DNA from: Terfezia claveryi
Taxonomy: Eukaryota; Ascomycota; Pezizomycetes; Pezizales; Pezizaceae
DNA length: 64,000 bases
Assembly (NCBI GenBank): GCA_015179025.1
Contig: WHUX01000257.1
Span: 1-64,000, forward strand
Direction of reading: 5' to 3'
The position numbers and the translations under genes were made by a program. Shown in pieces: positions 10,610 to 21,333 of the stretch. Numbering within the stretch: position 1 is the stretch's first letter; the number at the start of each line of letters is the position of its first letter. The notes under the pieces are model-generated. The model saw only the letters and a list, made by a program, of their open reading frames with translations. It was not told where the DNA came from and did not search any database.

Positions 10610-13600
10610 ATAGTAGTCTAAAGCATTAACCCAGTATATTAGAAATAATACTTTTATACCTAATGAGAATTAAATGTGCTCTTTATACCTTAAGCCCCTT
10701 CACTAAAGCTTCATTTACTTTAGTGTAAACTATACTACCTCTCTATTATTGGTGAGTTGCTTTCTTTACCCTAACTCCTTTCAGGTGTATTTTAACTTCT
10801 AGAAGTCATCACTTTAGCTCAGTTCTATAATAAGTTCTAGTCTATTATATATGACTAGAGGTACTTCCTCTATAATAATTTGCTATTTCTACCTTAACCT
10901 GACCCTAGGTACATTTTGACTCTTTATAGCCTTTGATAGTCAAAACCTTCTACTAGAACTCAAAGAATAGGTATACTAGTTAAAACTATTAGTCAAATAG
11001 TATATACCTAAGTTGTATATAGAATAGTAACCTTTTGCTCTTATTACTGCACAGAAGTAAGTATATTATAACAAGTTCCTAAGGCCTTTACCAAAACTTA
11101 AAGAAGAGTTTAATAGTTAAAACTGCCTAGATATTGAGTTTATATGAGCAGCTAATTACTAAAGAATAAAGTATAAGGCTTACTAGAAATAACTTTAGCT
11201 TTAGAACTATCCTATTAAACCTACTAACCTCTTATAAGATAGTAATAAATATTTAGAAGCTTTTAGTTTCCTTTCTAACTACTAAGGTATATTAAGAGAT
11301 TATTATAATAGAGAATAGTGTTTCAGACCCAAACTCTTTATAAAGCTATATTTCTATAATACCTATAGCCTTCAGAGTCTTATAAAATAATCTAATAAAA
11401 TCTATAAGATATTTTAGATATATCAATAGGCAATACTTGTCTATATCTTATTAACTAAAGTATATATTAAAGATATACTCAAGAGGTGACCTATTTACCT
11501 ACTTAGTACTTATATAACTTAGAGTATTTTTTCTTATTTCTACCTTAAAAGTTAGTTTATAACTTTGTTTGGAATTCACTTCTCAAAAATCAAAATATCA
11601 GTTTCTAAGTTATTGTCTACCCCTTCTACTCTAACTTTAGTATTGGTTTTTAAGCTTTTTGAGACTATAAGTAGGCTAGAGTATAGCTAATAAATAGGCT
11701 ATTATTTAGTTATTAGAAGTATCTTTTGTAGTCTTTATTCCTCTCTTCTAATATAGGAATTACCCTACAGCTAGTGAGCTATTAGGAAGGCAGCTTTTTA
11801 AGAAAAATTATACTATCCACTTTTTCTATAATTTTCTATAGGACTTGGTACTCTAAATATTATATTGGTAGTAGAAGCTACTGATATTAAGGTTTCTATA
11901 GCTCTACTTCCTATATAAACATATTTTATATGTAACTAGTATATAGTACTCTTAATGCTAGTAAGCTCATACCTCTATTCTAGTTACTTAAACTTGTTAA
12001 AACTCTTAATTTACTTACCATTTTAAATATCTTTTATCTAATATAGTTTTTTTATAAAAAGTTACTTAACACTATAATTTTTAAGGTCTTGTAATATCTT
12101 ATCTTACTTTTACTATGAAATTCTAGTCTAAGCTCTTTATTTAGATCTCATTAAAGTTTAGTTTATTCTCTTTTACTACTAGCTTGAGTATATTATTAAG
12201 CTAATTAACTAGCTTACTATATAATTTAGTACTAAGATTACTTATTATTAGGGAGTTAATGTCATCAATATATAAGAATAGTTGAATACTATAGTATAGG
12301 GACTTTATACTTCTTACTATTATTATACTTATTCTTATATTTCTAGAGTTAGTTAGAACTTGAAAGTTTATATATACAACTATTGCTCTATTAAGGGTAT
12401 TATTTATATAGATGAGCTATAAGACTAGTAAGAGTAAGCTCTCTTAAAGGACTTTTTAGTCTATATATCTTTTATTTCTTATATAGCTATTCTAAAGGAA
12501 AAGAAAGAAGTAGAGTTATAGAAATCTATTAATAAACTATATTATCTTATATAGTATATTAGCTTTCTAAAGAATATTGAAAAGTCTATTTGTTTTCATA
12601 TTATTGAATACTAAAACTATATTCTTTTTTAGTAATATACTTTTATTGCCCTCTTATATAGCTTTTTCTACTATTGAAACTATTAGTATTATTATATCTA
12701 TAGCTAATCTACCTTTTCATGAACTATATTGTAAGGGATTACAAAGTTTTATTGAATATTATAGTTTATTAGCTATCAACTTTTCTAAGAGTTTACTAAC
12801 TATATTAAAAAGGACTATTAGTCTCTATCTTTTAACTTCTAAATAGTTTTTTCTTAGTTTTGAGATTATAATTATAGTAAAGTTTTTTTATAATTATAAG
12901 ACTACTACTAAACCTTCTATTATCTTAACTATATTATTGATTAGAGCTATACCTAACTATATAGCTTTAATTACTTTGATACGGTAGTACAAGATAAGAT
13001 TTAGTTCTAGTATTAAAGAGTTTGATATCCTGTTTAAAGTTTATTATACTTTAAGAATTATTAATTATTTTACTAGCTAGTATCTTAAAGGAGATTTAAT
13101 AATTACTAGTATATTAAGGATTCTATTAGGCTATTTTTTTGCTATTAGATAATATTACTAAAAAGTATATAGCTTATTCTAATTATTTGAGAGAGTCTTT
13201 TTTTCTTTGTCAAGCAAGTTTCTTATTATTATATTATATTTAAATAGGTCCCTTACTATTTTTATTATATTTTATAGGTATCTTTAACTATATTCTTTTA
13301 GAAATTTGCTCTAATATATCTATTTCTTTATCTTTATTAGCTTTCTAAACTTAGGTTTCTCTTCTTAATATTTTTTACCTTCTTCCTTACCTACTTGTCT
13401 TATCTTTTCTATCTAAGTCTATACTTTTGAGTTTTACTACTTTTTACTGTATTATGAAGCCTATTTTATAATGAGATATTCTTGAACTATATTCTTTAAT
13501 ATATTATATACTTTATTAAAGTAGGTAGGTATAGTATTTACTTTCTTTTTCTCTTTCTCTATATATTCTTACTACTAGTTTTAGTTAATAGTTATATATT

Positions 13601-14110
13601 ATTAAACTTCTAGTATATTAGTATTAATATATCTTAAGATAATAATATAGTTGTAGTTAATCTATAAGAGGCATAGAAGTAAATTTTTCTAAGAGATATT
13701 AGTACTTTTGAATACTAAGTTTAAAAAGCCTATACTATTACTTTATTAGAATGAATATACCTAATAATATATCATTTAGATGAAGTAGTTAAAGTTTATT
13801 TATTTTTATACTATATTACTATAATTTGTTATTTTGCCTTCTTATAAAGGATAGTCTATATTGAAGTCCTTTAATACTAGTGAGTAAGTATTAATTAGTA
13901 TTTTAAGTTCTAACTTTAATACTATAGTTAAGTTTTTTTTATTGAAGTAGATACCTATAACTATTATTAAGCTAATATAATATATATATAATTAATATTG
14001 TAGCTAATATTTAAATAAATAGCCTTATAATATCTATTAGCTATATAACCTATAATCTTGCTATATCTATAAAAAGTAGAAATATATCTAAAGTTTAGAT
14101 AATTAGTTGT
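10610..14110 (-). pseudogene. Hyper-mutated LINE ORF2 centre (RT and endonuclease remnants)
   Basis: No frame stays open for more than about 90 codons. On the minus strand near 12,240-12,420 the order IYINNTLN, then SLYYSIQLFLYIDDIN, resembles the LINE RT motifs around the catalytic DD, and this lies in the right order between endonuclease and RT tail. AT content is very high and CG is almost absent. A plus-strand frame at 12,577-12,846 is rejected as a by-product of composition. Confidence 0.5.
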
Positions 14111-14434
14111 TTATACTCCTTCTAAGATATTATAGATAACTAGTTCTTCTATAAATATTATATCTACTTTCTTATTACTTTCTACAAAGGTATAAGTATT
14201 TATCCTACTATTATTGATATTATAATAAAAAACTAGAACTTGATTCCTTTTTTTTATCCTCTTTTTCTTGTTGTTTAGATAAGGATTAGTATTGATTTTA
14301 TAGTTATTTCCTCTTATAGGCTTGTTTGTTAGTAAAATGAGGCTTATTACCTTTAGACTTCTTATTATTAATATATTAGAAACTGGCATTAACTTCATAG
14401 TTGTTGAGGTTGTAGTAGGTGCAGTGAGTCTCAT
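14111..14434 (-). pseudogene. Start of LINE ORF2: APE-like endonuclease N-terminus
   Basis: After a basic leader (NNKKKRIKKRNQ) the frame reads VLVFYYNINNSRINTYTFVE and then VDIIFIEELVIYNI. This fits the LINE endonuclease opening (a conserved Asn in the first strand, then D-I-IxIQEP) with Gln to Glu at the second motif. The frame stops at 14,111 and continues, broken, downstream. It overlaps the end of the preceding frame by about 49 nt, an arrangement common for LINE ORF1/ORF2. Confidence 0.55.
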
Positions 14435-14678
14435 TTAAGATAGAAATTAGGCTGTATGTTGGTTTTAGTTCTAAGACTATATGGCCTAATGAGTCTATAT
14501 AGAAAGCCTTATCCTTGTATTGTTTATAGATGAATACTTTACCCTCCTCTGGGATTGAGATTGGGAGTGGAGAGTCCAGCTTAATAAGGTCCTTCCTATT
14601 TACTAAGAACCTTAGGGAATATAACTTTCCTTTATAACTATCACTTCTGGAACTGTTTCTTACTAGCCACTTGGGTAA
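14386..14678 (-). pseudogene. Probable LINE ORF1 C-terminus (unrecognised domain)
   Basis: A 97-codon open frame without an ATG start reads SYKGKLYSLRFLVNRKDLIK and later EEGKVFIYKQYKDKAFYIDS. It ends TAA at 14,386 inside the leader of the endonuclease frame. Its base composition is less degraded than the flanks. Assignment to ORF1 rests on position only; I recognise no RNA-binding or knuckle motif in it. Confidence 0.4.
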
Positions 14679-14854
14679 TCAAACTGCTAAAGAGATGCCT
14701 AGTACCTGTGTGATCTTGTCTGCCCTATCCCAGGCTCACTCCCCTATCTTTCCTAATAGTGCAGGAATGACTAGTTCATTTGTATCGTGATTGATCGACA
14801 CTACCTTATTATCTAGGTATTGTATTACTATGCAATATATTTCTCCAACTCCTA

Positions 14855-15100
14855 GGGAGAGCCCTCCCCACCCTCTAGTATTAATCTCATCATGATCTCC
14901 CTATTCTCCTGGATAGTTATACTCGGACTCATCTTTTGATCATAAATAGGGTTTAAGTAACTCATCATCCTAAATAGCACGTCTACATAGTGGTCTTGAG
15001 TGTTAACCTAGTATATTAGGAATGATACTTTCATACCTAATGAGAATTAAATGTACCCTTTGCATCTGAAACCCCTTCGCTAAAGCTTCGCTCACTTCAG
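14855..15100 (-). repeat. Second copy of LINE segment 10,465-10,735
   Basis: The segment from CTCCTAGGGAGAGCCC to the GAAGCTT/CGCTCAC region matches 10,465-10,735 in the same orientation (shared ATTAATCTTATCATGATCTC and TACCTAATGAGAATTAAATG cores). It is less RIP-mutated than expected. It shows that a second LINE fragment lies immediately upstream of the main copy. Confidence 0.75.
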
Positions 15101-16270
15101 TTATATGAGTATATACCTAAAGTAAGGAGGGAGAAGGGAGTGGATATTGAGGACAACCTAGGGGTAAGTCTATCTATATAGTCTAGGTTATAAGTTTAGT
15201 ATTTGAAATAACTTATAAGACTATAGGCATAAAATCAAGGTACTTGGTAGTTAGTTTGAGCTATTTTCTATTTACTTACTTAAGTCTATATTTCTACTTC
15301 TTTTATAATACTACTGTAAGAATCTATGAGCATCTAATCCCTAAATCATTAGCCAACTAAGTAGCAGATTTTCTTAAAGGATTGTCTTTCTCTCCTAAAT
15401 TATTGAGTTTATAAGGTCTCCTTAATTATATGAAGTTGTACCAATATTTAGCTAAGTTTAGGGTGGTAGAGGGCTGGGGTAATATTACCCAGTTCTCAAT
15501 ATAATAATTGCCATATATAAGACTTAGAATAGAATATATTCAATAGAAAGACCTTTTGAGTAGCTAGTGACTAGTCCTGGGCTATTTTGGTAGTTCTGGC
15601 AATACTCTCACCTTATGTGAACTGAACTTGCTTAATCACTTCTAGAAGCTATGAGATAGGGTAGTTAAGCGTCCACATATCAGAGGTCTAGCAATGCTCT
15701 CAGCTATATGAACCGAACCTGCTCAGTCGTGAGATAGGTTAGCCATATGTGCATATATCGGAGGTCTGGCAGTATTGAAATTAAATGTATCGCAGTATTG
15801 ACATTGCAGAAGAACTCTGTGAGATAGATTAGTTATACCTAGATTGCAGTTCATTTATTTAGTTGACTTTTGTCATGGGTGAAAATTACAATGTTCTTTT
15901 ATTCCCAACTGCTAAGTTGTTCTGATATAGTTCATTAGCTATAACCTGTAAGATTTCTAGGTTATATGGAGGAATTGTAGTAAAGAGCATATTTATAGAG
16001 CTATCTAGCTATTGCAATAGTCTTAATGCTATGGTCCTAATACTTTATATAAAAAAAAAACCCCTTATTCTGCAGGCCATTCTAGGCTCTTTTATTATTG
16101 GCAATATTAGAACAACTGGTTTCATACCATGAACATCCCAATTAGCTATTTCCATTTTCTTGTATTTCCCGTGATACTAGCTTATTGAGGGTAATACTTC
16201 CCATATCAGCTGAGATAGAGAAGTTAATATCTAAAAAAGTGTAAATGCACTCTAGTTTAAGTGTAGTGGC
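15101..16270. other. AT-rich region with a short imperfect tandem
   Basis: Between about 15,590 and 15,780 an imperfect unit of about 95 bp is repeated (GAACTGAACTTGCTTAATCAC and GAACCGAACCTGCTCAGTCG versions, each followed by a TATCxGAGGTCTGGCA-type block). No gene is supported. Confidence 0.45.
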
Positions 16271-16272
16271 AT

Positions 16273-17450
16273 CTTTTTTATTTTTCTTTTTTTTAAAGTC
16301 TATACCCGTAATTGACTATAGATCAGAACAGGGTTCTGAAGCCTTCCCTTTAAAGGTTTAGCTTGTGCTTTTAGTACAAGAAGCAGGTCAGCCTTCCTGA
16401 GCCTAAAAAATAAAAAAACAGAACTTCCATAAAATAAATTTCCTCTACCGTAAACTCCCTTCTTCTTCTCCTTATCTTAAGTCTAGCTTTGAAATAAAAG
16501 TCTTAACCAGGTCCTCAAACAACTCCTTATCCTTATCCTCCTTTTTCCTTAACTACTAGTCGTTCTCATCTGCCTATTCTCATGTGCTCCACCTTCTTCA
16601 AATCCATTCCCTACCAGGACAAGTTAATGCAATGTGTTTGCTGGTCTCCAGATCCACCTCATAAAACCTACAGACTGGGTCTATGGTGGGGTCCAAGATA
16701 TTTTTCCACCACTGTAGCTTCTCTTTTCCGGTCCTGCAGTACATAGAGTTGAGTCGTGCTTTCCTGTTTCACCTCAATACTCTACCCCTTCTAGTCCCGG
16801 AAACCCTCCGGCAAGCCTACTTCTTTCTATTCTAGGCCTGCTTGACTCCTCCTTTCATAATAACTCTCCTATCCTCTAGCTCTACTCCTTCTTTTACTAG
16901 GTAATTAGCTTGTTTGTTCCTATATATCCCAATATGTGACTTGACCCAACTGAATCTGACCACCTTTATCCCTAGCCTTCCTTATCTGGCCCAAACCTCT
17001 TCTGCCCCTTACCTCAGCTCCTCCGTTCTAGCTTCTCCTAACAACTCTGCTTCTTTTATTACCAGATAGTAGCCTAAGAATCAGTCATTATTAGAATTCC
17101 CTCATCCTCTTATGCTGCCCCCAGAGCCCCTCTCACTCCCACTATCTCTCTAGTCCATACTGTTGCTAATTTCCTAGCCCTATACAACATTCTATCGTTT
17201 CCCTAACTCCCACTGCAAGCTACCTACCCCTGACCTTTCTATACTCTGATATAACTACTATTGGTGTAAAAGATTTGAGCTCTTCCTCCTGCCTCATTAA
17301 TTTTTAAATTCCACTCTATGACAGGTGATTTCTCCCCAAGCTCTAAATCTATAACTAGGATAAGGTAGGGTAATACTAATGAATAGTGCTAAATAGCTGA
17401 CTGAATCACGATAAACTTAGTTTGGGTATCTTCAAACTTCATATGTACCA
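16273..17450 (-). mobile_element. 3' part of a second Tad/I-like LINE, RIP-degraded
   Basis: A T-rich tract at 16,273-16,294 marks the 3' end, as in the LINE at 8945. Minus-strand translation of 16,590-16,720 gives KLQWWKNILDPTIDPVCRFYE then DLETSKHIALTCPG, matching the HxxxxC finger after RNase H. The 17.0-17.4 kb part still resembles RNase H sequence but is full of stops. The 5' limit is not visible. Confidence 0.6.
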
Positions 17451-18833
17451 TATCTCCTACAGCACTACTATGTATATATGTATGTATGGGCTTATTGGTT
17501 TTGGCTATTACTGACTATAGAGAACTCTGAATTGCAAGTCTTTAAGAATTTTCAAAGACATGTCTGTGCTCCCATATATATTCTTATTAACTGTCAATGG
17601 CGGATGACCGCGAGGAGCAAAAGCTTGACTGAAGCCAGCCTCCCTAACAGAATAGGAAAAGAAACTCATGACTGTACAGTACCTGAGTACCCAAATGTAC
17701 TATACATATAGTACACTATATCCTTAACATGTGATTTAAATATCTTGGCATACAAGGAATATGATATTTCAATATGTGATCTTTGATTATAGTTCCATCT
17801 CGTATTCTGTCATTGTTGCCTATACAATATGCCCAAACTTGATACCCTTGATAGTCCTACTACAGATGTTACTGGAGATAGCCAACCCCATTTGCATGTC
17901 TACCAATCTGCGATGGCCTTGGCTAGAATAAAATATCCAGTTGTCATAGATAAAGCTAAACAATGACATAAATGCTACAGGGACCCCAAGTCACTTATGA
18001 AGTAAAAGTCTCTGAAGAACAAGGCACTTAATGCACTAGACCCCCTTGTGACTCTACAGAGCTAAGGCTACCATAACATACTGACTATTATCGAGGCCAA
18101 AGTTCTCAATTTCCTTTCCCGAGCTTCGGCTCAGATATTGGTATAGTTGGGATACTTGTATCATATTCGTGAGAAAAACAGACAGAGAGCCAATTTATCT
18201 ACCTATAGAGTTAGCACAAATGGATATAATTGGCAATTCTTTCGTATTTCCCTAATAACATATGAGTTAAGTTCTCCATACTATACAGAAGACCATAAAA
18301 CTTCATGTTCACCACCTGACTGTAAGACTCAAACCGCTCCCCAGAAGCCTGCGCAGGTACAAGAAAGCCCAATATACAACATTATATAAGAGGACAAGCT
18401 CAAAACAGTTCTCTGCCACATTTTAATCATTATCCTCTGCTTCTACGACACACTTAGTCCCACACTATCACCTAAAAAGCATAGCTAATGAGATATGAGT
18501 AGAGAGGATGATGGATTGTTCTTGAAACTTGCTAGAGACCTGGCAATAGAGGTGAAGTTAAAGAGAATTGTAGAGACTGGGCTTCAGGGGTTCCCAGAGG
18601 TTAAGCAACTGGATACAGATGAAGAAGAAGCAGGTAAGGGAGAGTAAGAAATAGTAAGGTTGTGATAATGTTAAATATCAAGAGGAATTCGGAAGGAATA
18701 GAATAGACATAGTTGTTTCTAATGTGTCGACTCAGTTGAAATAGGATATTGAAGATGCTCCTCAGTTTATCTATTGGTAGAAGTGGCAGCAGTGGTACTG
18801 TGCGGAGGTTTAATAACAAGATTTAATATAGGC
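17451..18833. other. Unassigned region with small frames
   Basis: Plus-strand frames at 17,478-17,711 and 18,147-18,389, and a 50-codon ATG frame at 18,495-18,647 (start MSREDDGLFLKLARDLAIEV, ending just after GTAAGG, a possible splice donor), have no recognised relatives. The last has the best protein-like composition and could be a first exon. None can be confirmed from sequence alone. Confidence 0.3.
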
Positions 18834-18909
18834 AAACCTCTATAATAGTATATGTATGGACTAGGGACTATTATACTATTAGAGGAGTTATGCATTATAG
18901 AGGTTTGGT
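18834..18909. repeat. Hairpin with AAACCTCTATAAT ends (pogo-like)
   Basis: AAACCTCTATAATAGTATA at the left is matched by ATGCATTATAGAGGTTT at the right, with further internal TATTATACTATTAGAGGAG pairing. The repeated CTCTATAATA motif recalls pogo/Tigger termini. A minus-strand frame at 18,941-19,126 next to it is unrecognised. Confidence 0.45.
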
Positions 18910-19162
18910 GCAGTATTATATGAGCATGGTAATATAATATCTAATTTATGAAAAGCTCCCTACACTGCCCCCACTGCCCTACTATGGCTATGTCTAGCTC
19001 TGGATGTTGAACTTGCCAAACTTGCTTTATGTTACTTGTTAATATCATTTCTTCCACTTCCGGAAGTGGTGGTGCATCTTGAAATCTTTTTAAACACTCC
19101 AGGCTCTTATTAGTACTTCTGGACAAATAAAGTATATAGGATCCAATAGATTGATTAATCTA

Positions 19163-20423
19163 TATAAGGAAGTGGCTTACTCATCTCTTATGACTAACCC
19201 TCTCCCTTACAAATGTTTTTCTTATGTATTTTCTTACTCAGCAAGCATCTCAAAACACACAATACTGTGTGCTATCTGCTTTGCTAATATTTCACATGTT
19301 ATCATATGCTTTTATATGTAAAAGTCTAGGAAAGACTTAACCTATTTTGTACTAGATAGTATTTAGAAGTACTATCTAGAACCTTCTATTATATTGATTT
19401 CAAATCATGTATAGGTTAGATGATAGTGCACTGCCTTAGCACTGCCCCAGTACTGCCCTACTAGGGAACAGTTATAGTCCCCTTAATTTCCCTTTAGTTA
19501 GAAGTAGAGTTAGAAGCTAGAAGATAGTTAAAGCACAATCAATATAGAAGTTCCATTGGTTAATTCCTAAATGCCTTTGTATAAGGAAGTGGCTTACTCA
19601 TACCCTATGACTAACCCTCTCCCTCACAAATATATTTCTTATGTATTTTCTTATTCAGCAAGCATCTCAAAACATACAACATTCTGTGTGCTGTCTACCT
19701 TGCTAATATTTCACATGTTATCACATGCTTTCACATGTTATTACATGCTTTCACATTCTTTCACATGCTTTCACATGTATAAGTCTAAGTTAAGACTTAA
19801 CCTATTTTGTACTAGATAGTATTTGGAAGTACTATCTAGAGGATCAGATGATACTAATCTTTATCACATGTAAGGGTCAGATGATAGTGCACTGCCTCAG
19901 CACTGCCCCAGCACTACCCCATTGGAAACACATATAGTCCCCTGAATTTCCCTTCAGTTGGACAGATAGTTAGAACTCAGAAGATAGTTAGAGTACAATC
20001 AATATAGAAGTTCCACTGGTTAATTTCTAAGTGCCTTTGGCACTCCTATACTACTTTACCTATTACAGTATTCTTATGCTACTGGTAATAACTTTAATAG
20101 TAAGAATAAATAATACACTATTAGTAATCTACTTTGTAGTATACATTACTAGCCTGAGATTATCTGATTAGATTAGATCCTTATCTTATATAATCTAATT
20201 GTCCAGTCCCCCTAACAACACTTTACACTTTGGCACTCCTATACTACTTTACCTATTATAGTAATCTTATACTACTGGTAATAACTTTAATAGTGAGGAT
20301 TAATAATACACTATTAGTAATCTACTTTGTAGTATACATTACTAGCCTGAGATTATCTGATTAGATTAGATTATCTTATCTAGATCTAATCTAATTTTCC
20401 AGTTCCTATTATACATAGTTATA
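19163..20423 (+). repeat. 5' LTR (split by nested LTR)
   Basis: It begins TATAAGGAAGTGG (TGTAAGGAAGTAG in the 3' copy) and ends AGTTATA (ACTTACA in the 3' and nested copies), the differences being RIP-type transitions. Segments 19,163-19,579 and 20,233-20,423 together give 608 bp, the same as the 3' LTR. Confidence 0.9.
19580..20227 (+). mobile_element. Solo LTR of the same family inserted into the 5' LTR
   Basis: A 648-bp LTR (TATAAGGAAG to CTTTACA) is flanked by perfect CTTTG duplications at 19,575-19,579 and 20,228-20,232. It sits in the host LTR exactly where the uninterrupted 3' LTR reads GCCTTTGGCACTCC. It therefore arose as an insertion followed by LTR-LTR recombination. It contains TCACATG-rich repeats (19,706-19,770) not present at that length in the other copies. 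Confidence 0.9.
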
Positions 20424-21331
20424 TTTTTTTAACTTAAGAACTTGATTCTTACCTAATAAGGAAGGCCTAATCAACCTTACCTAATCAACAAAGTTTTTAC
20501 CAGAAAGAGTAGAAACTAGAGCCAGAATAAGCCTACAGTATAGAAGCACAGTAGTACCAAAGCCTAACAGTCAGTAGTAAGACTATCCTCCAAATAGCAA
20601 TCAATACAAAGTCTATAAGAAGTAACTTCAGTAAAACTGGCTACAACACCAGCAGAAAAGCTAAAAAGAAGAATAAATAGGGCTAAGTTATTTAAGCCAC
20701 TAGGATTCAACACTCCTGCCAAAAGAAAAGAGATAATTGCTAGCAAGAAAAGGGCAAGAAGAGCAGCTGCAACTTACTTTAAGAATAAAAAGGAGCAAGA
20801 AAAGCTGAAGGCAGAAGTAGAAAAGGTAGTAAAGGAAAACAAAACTACCTAAACTAGTAACTCTAAGACTTAGAAACAGCTTCAGGAGTCCAATAAGGGT
20901 AAGGATTATAGGAACTAGTCCTATTAATATTCAAACTCCAGAGAGTGTTCCATCCCCACTCTCTACCCAGCTTAAAGAAAAATGAAGAATTCTCCCAATA
21001 GAAAGCATGAGGAAACATCCTATATTTCTCCCTCCAGAAAGAACACAAATACCTAGCAGACTAACCTCTATCCTTCTACTCAACCTTCCTTCCAGCAGAA
21101 ATAGGAAACCCAGCTCCCAAAACAATCTCATCAATAAAAGTAACCCTTTTTCTCTTTAAATTTCTCCTACCCCCTGTACCATAATCTAACTTGGTATCAG
21201 AAGCAACAGATTCAGGAGAAGAAGAAGGAATTTGATAAGAAGTAGATCCTTCCTCATCAGGATCCACCCTGAAGAAAGAAGGCATAGAGAAAACAGAGTC
21301 TAAAAAATCAGTGGTATAATATCTGATAGAC
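20424..21331 (+). other. Ty3 leader region with a basic coiled-coil remnant
   Basis: Between the 5' LTR and the gag ATG, plus-strand codons at about 20,710-20,851 give a lysine-rich helical segment (KRARRAAATYFKNKKEQEKL) ending at a stop. It may be a degraded upstream part of gag or a separate small frame. A primer-binding site cannot be named because the first bases after the LTR are a T-run. Confidence 0.45.
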
Positions 21332-21333
21332 AT
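21076..21333 (-). CDS. Antisense frame head-to-head with gag (85 aa), uncertain
   Basis: It starts at a true ATG whose CATG is shared with the gag ATG on the other strand. The product is hydrophilic and protein-like (PDEEGSTSYQIPSSSPESVA, then NLKRKRVTFIDE). The plus-strand reading of the same bases has several stops, which argues that the minus frame is not a mere shadow. Equally, it may be chance in a decayed leader. I recognise no domain. Confidence 0.3.
   Translation of the reverse strand: MSIRYYTTDFLDSVFSMPSFFRVDPDEEGSTSYQIPSSSPESVASDTKLDYGTGGRRNLKRKRVTFIDEIVLGAGFPISAGRKVE

Larger units (their letters stand above)
8945..14695 (-). mobile_element. Near full-length Tad/I-like LINE, RIP-degraded
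   Basis: Read minus, the element runs from an ORF1 remnant (14,386-14,678) through an APE-type endonuclease start (14,111-14,260), a decayed reverse transcriptase with a YIDD motif near 12,260, an RT C-terminal region (10,151-10,609) and RNase H with a zinc finger (9317-10,112) to a 3' tail that is T-rich on the plus strand (8945-8961). The middle 10.6-14.1 kb is extremely AT-rich with almost no CpG, while both ends are much less mutated. Three other copies of this 3' end type are near 16,280, 50,790 and 53,640. No target duplication was identified. Confidence 0.75.

Noticed and set aside
12577..12846. Plus-strand 89-codon frame with a stretch resembling copia RNase H (YIAFST).
   Set aside because: The downstream residues do not fit, the frame is AT-driven, and minus-strand LINE domains lie in order on both sides.
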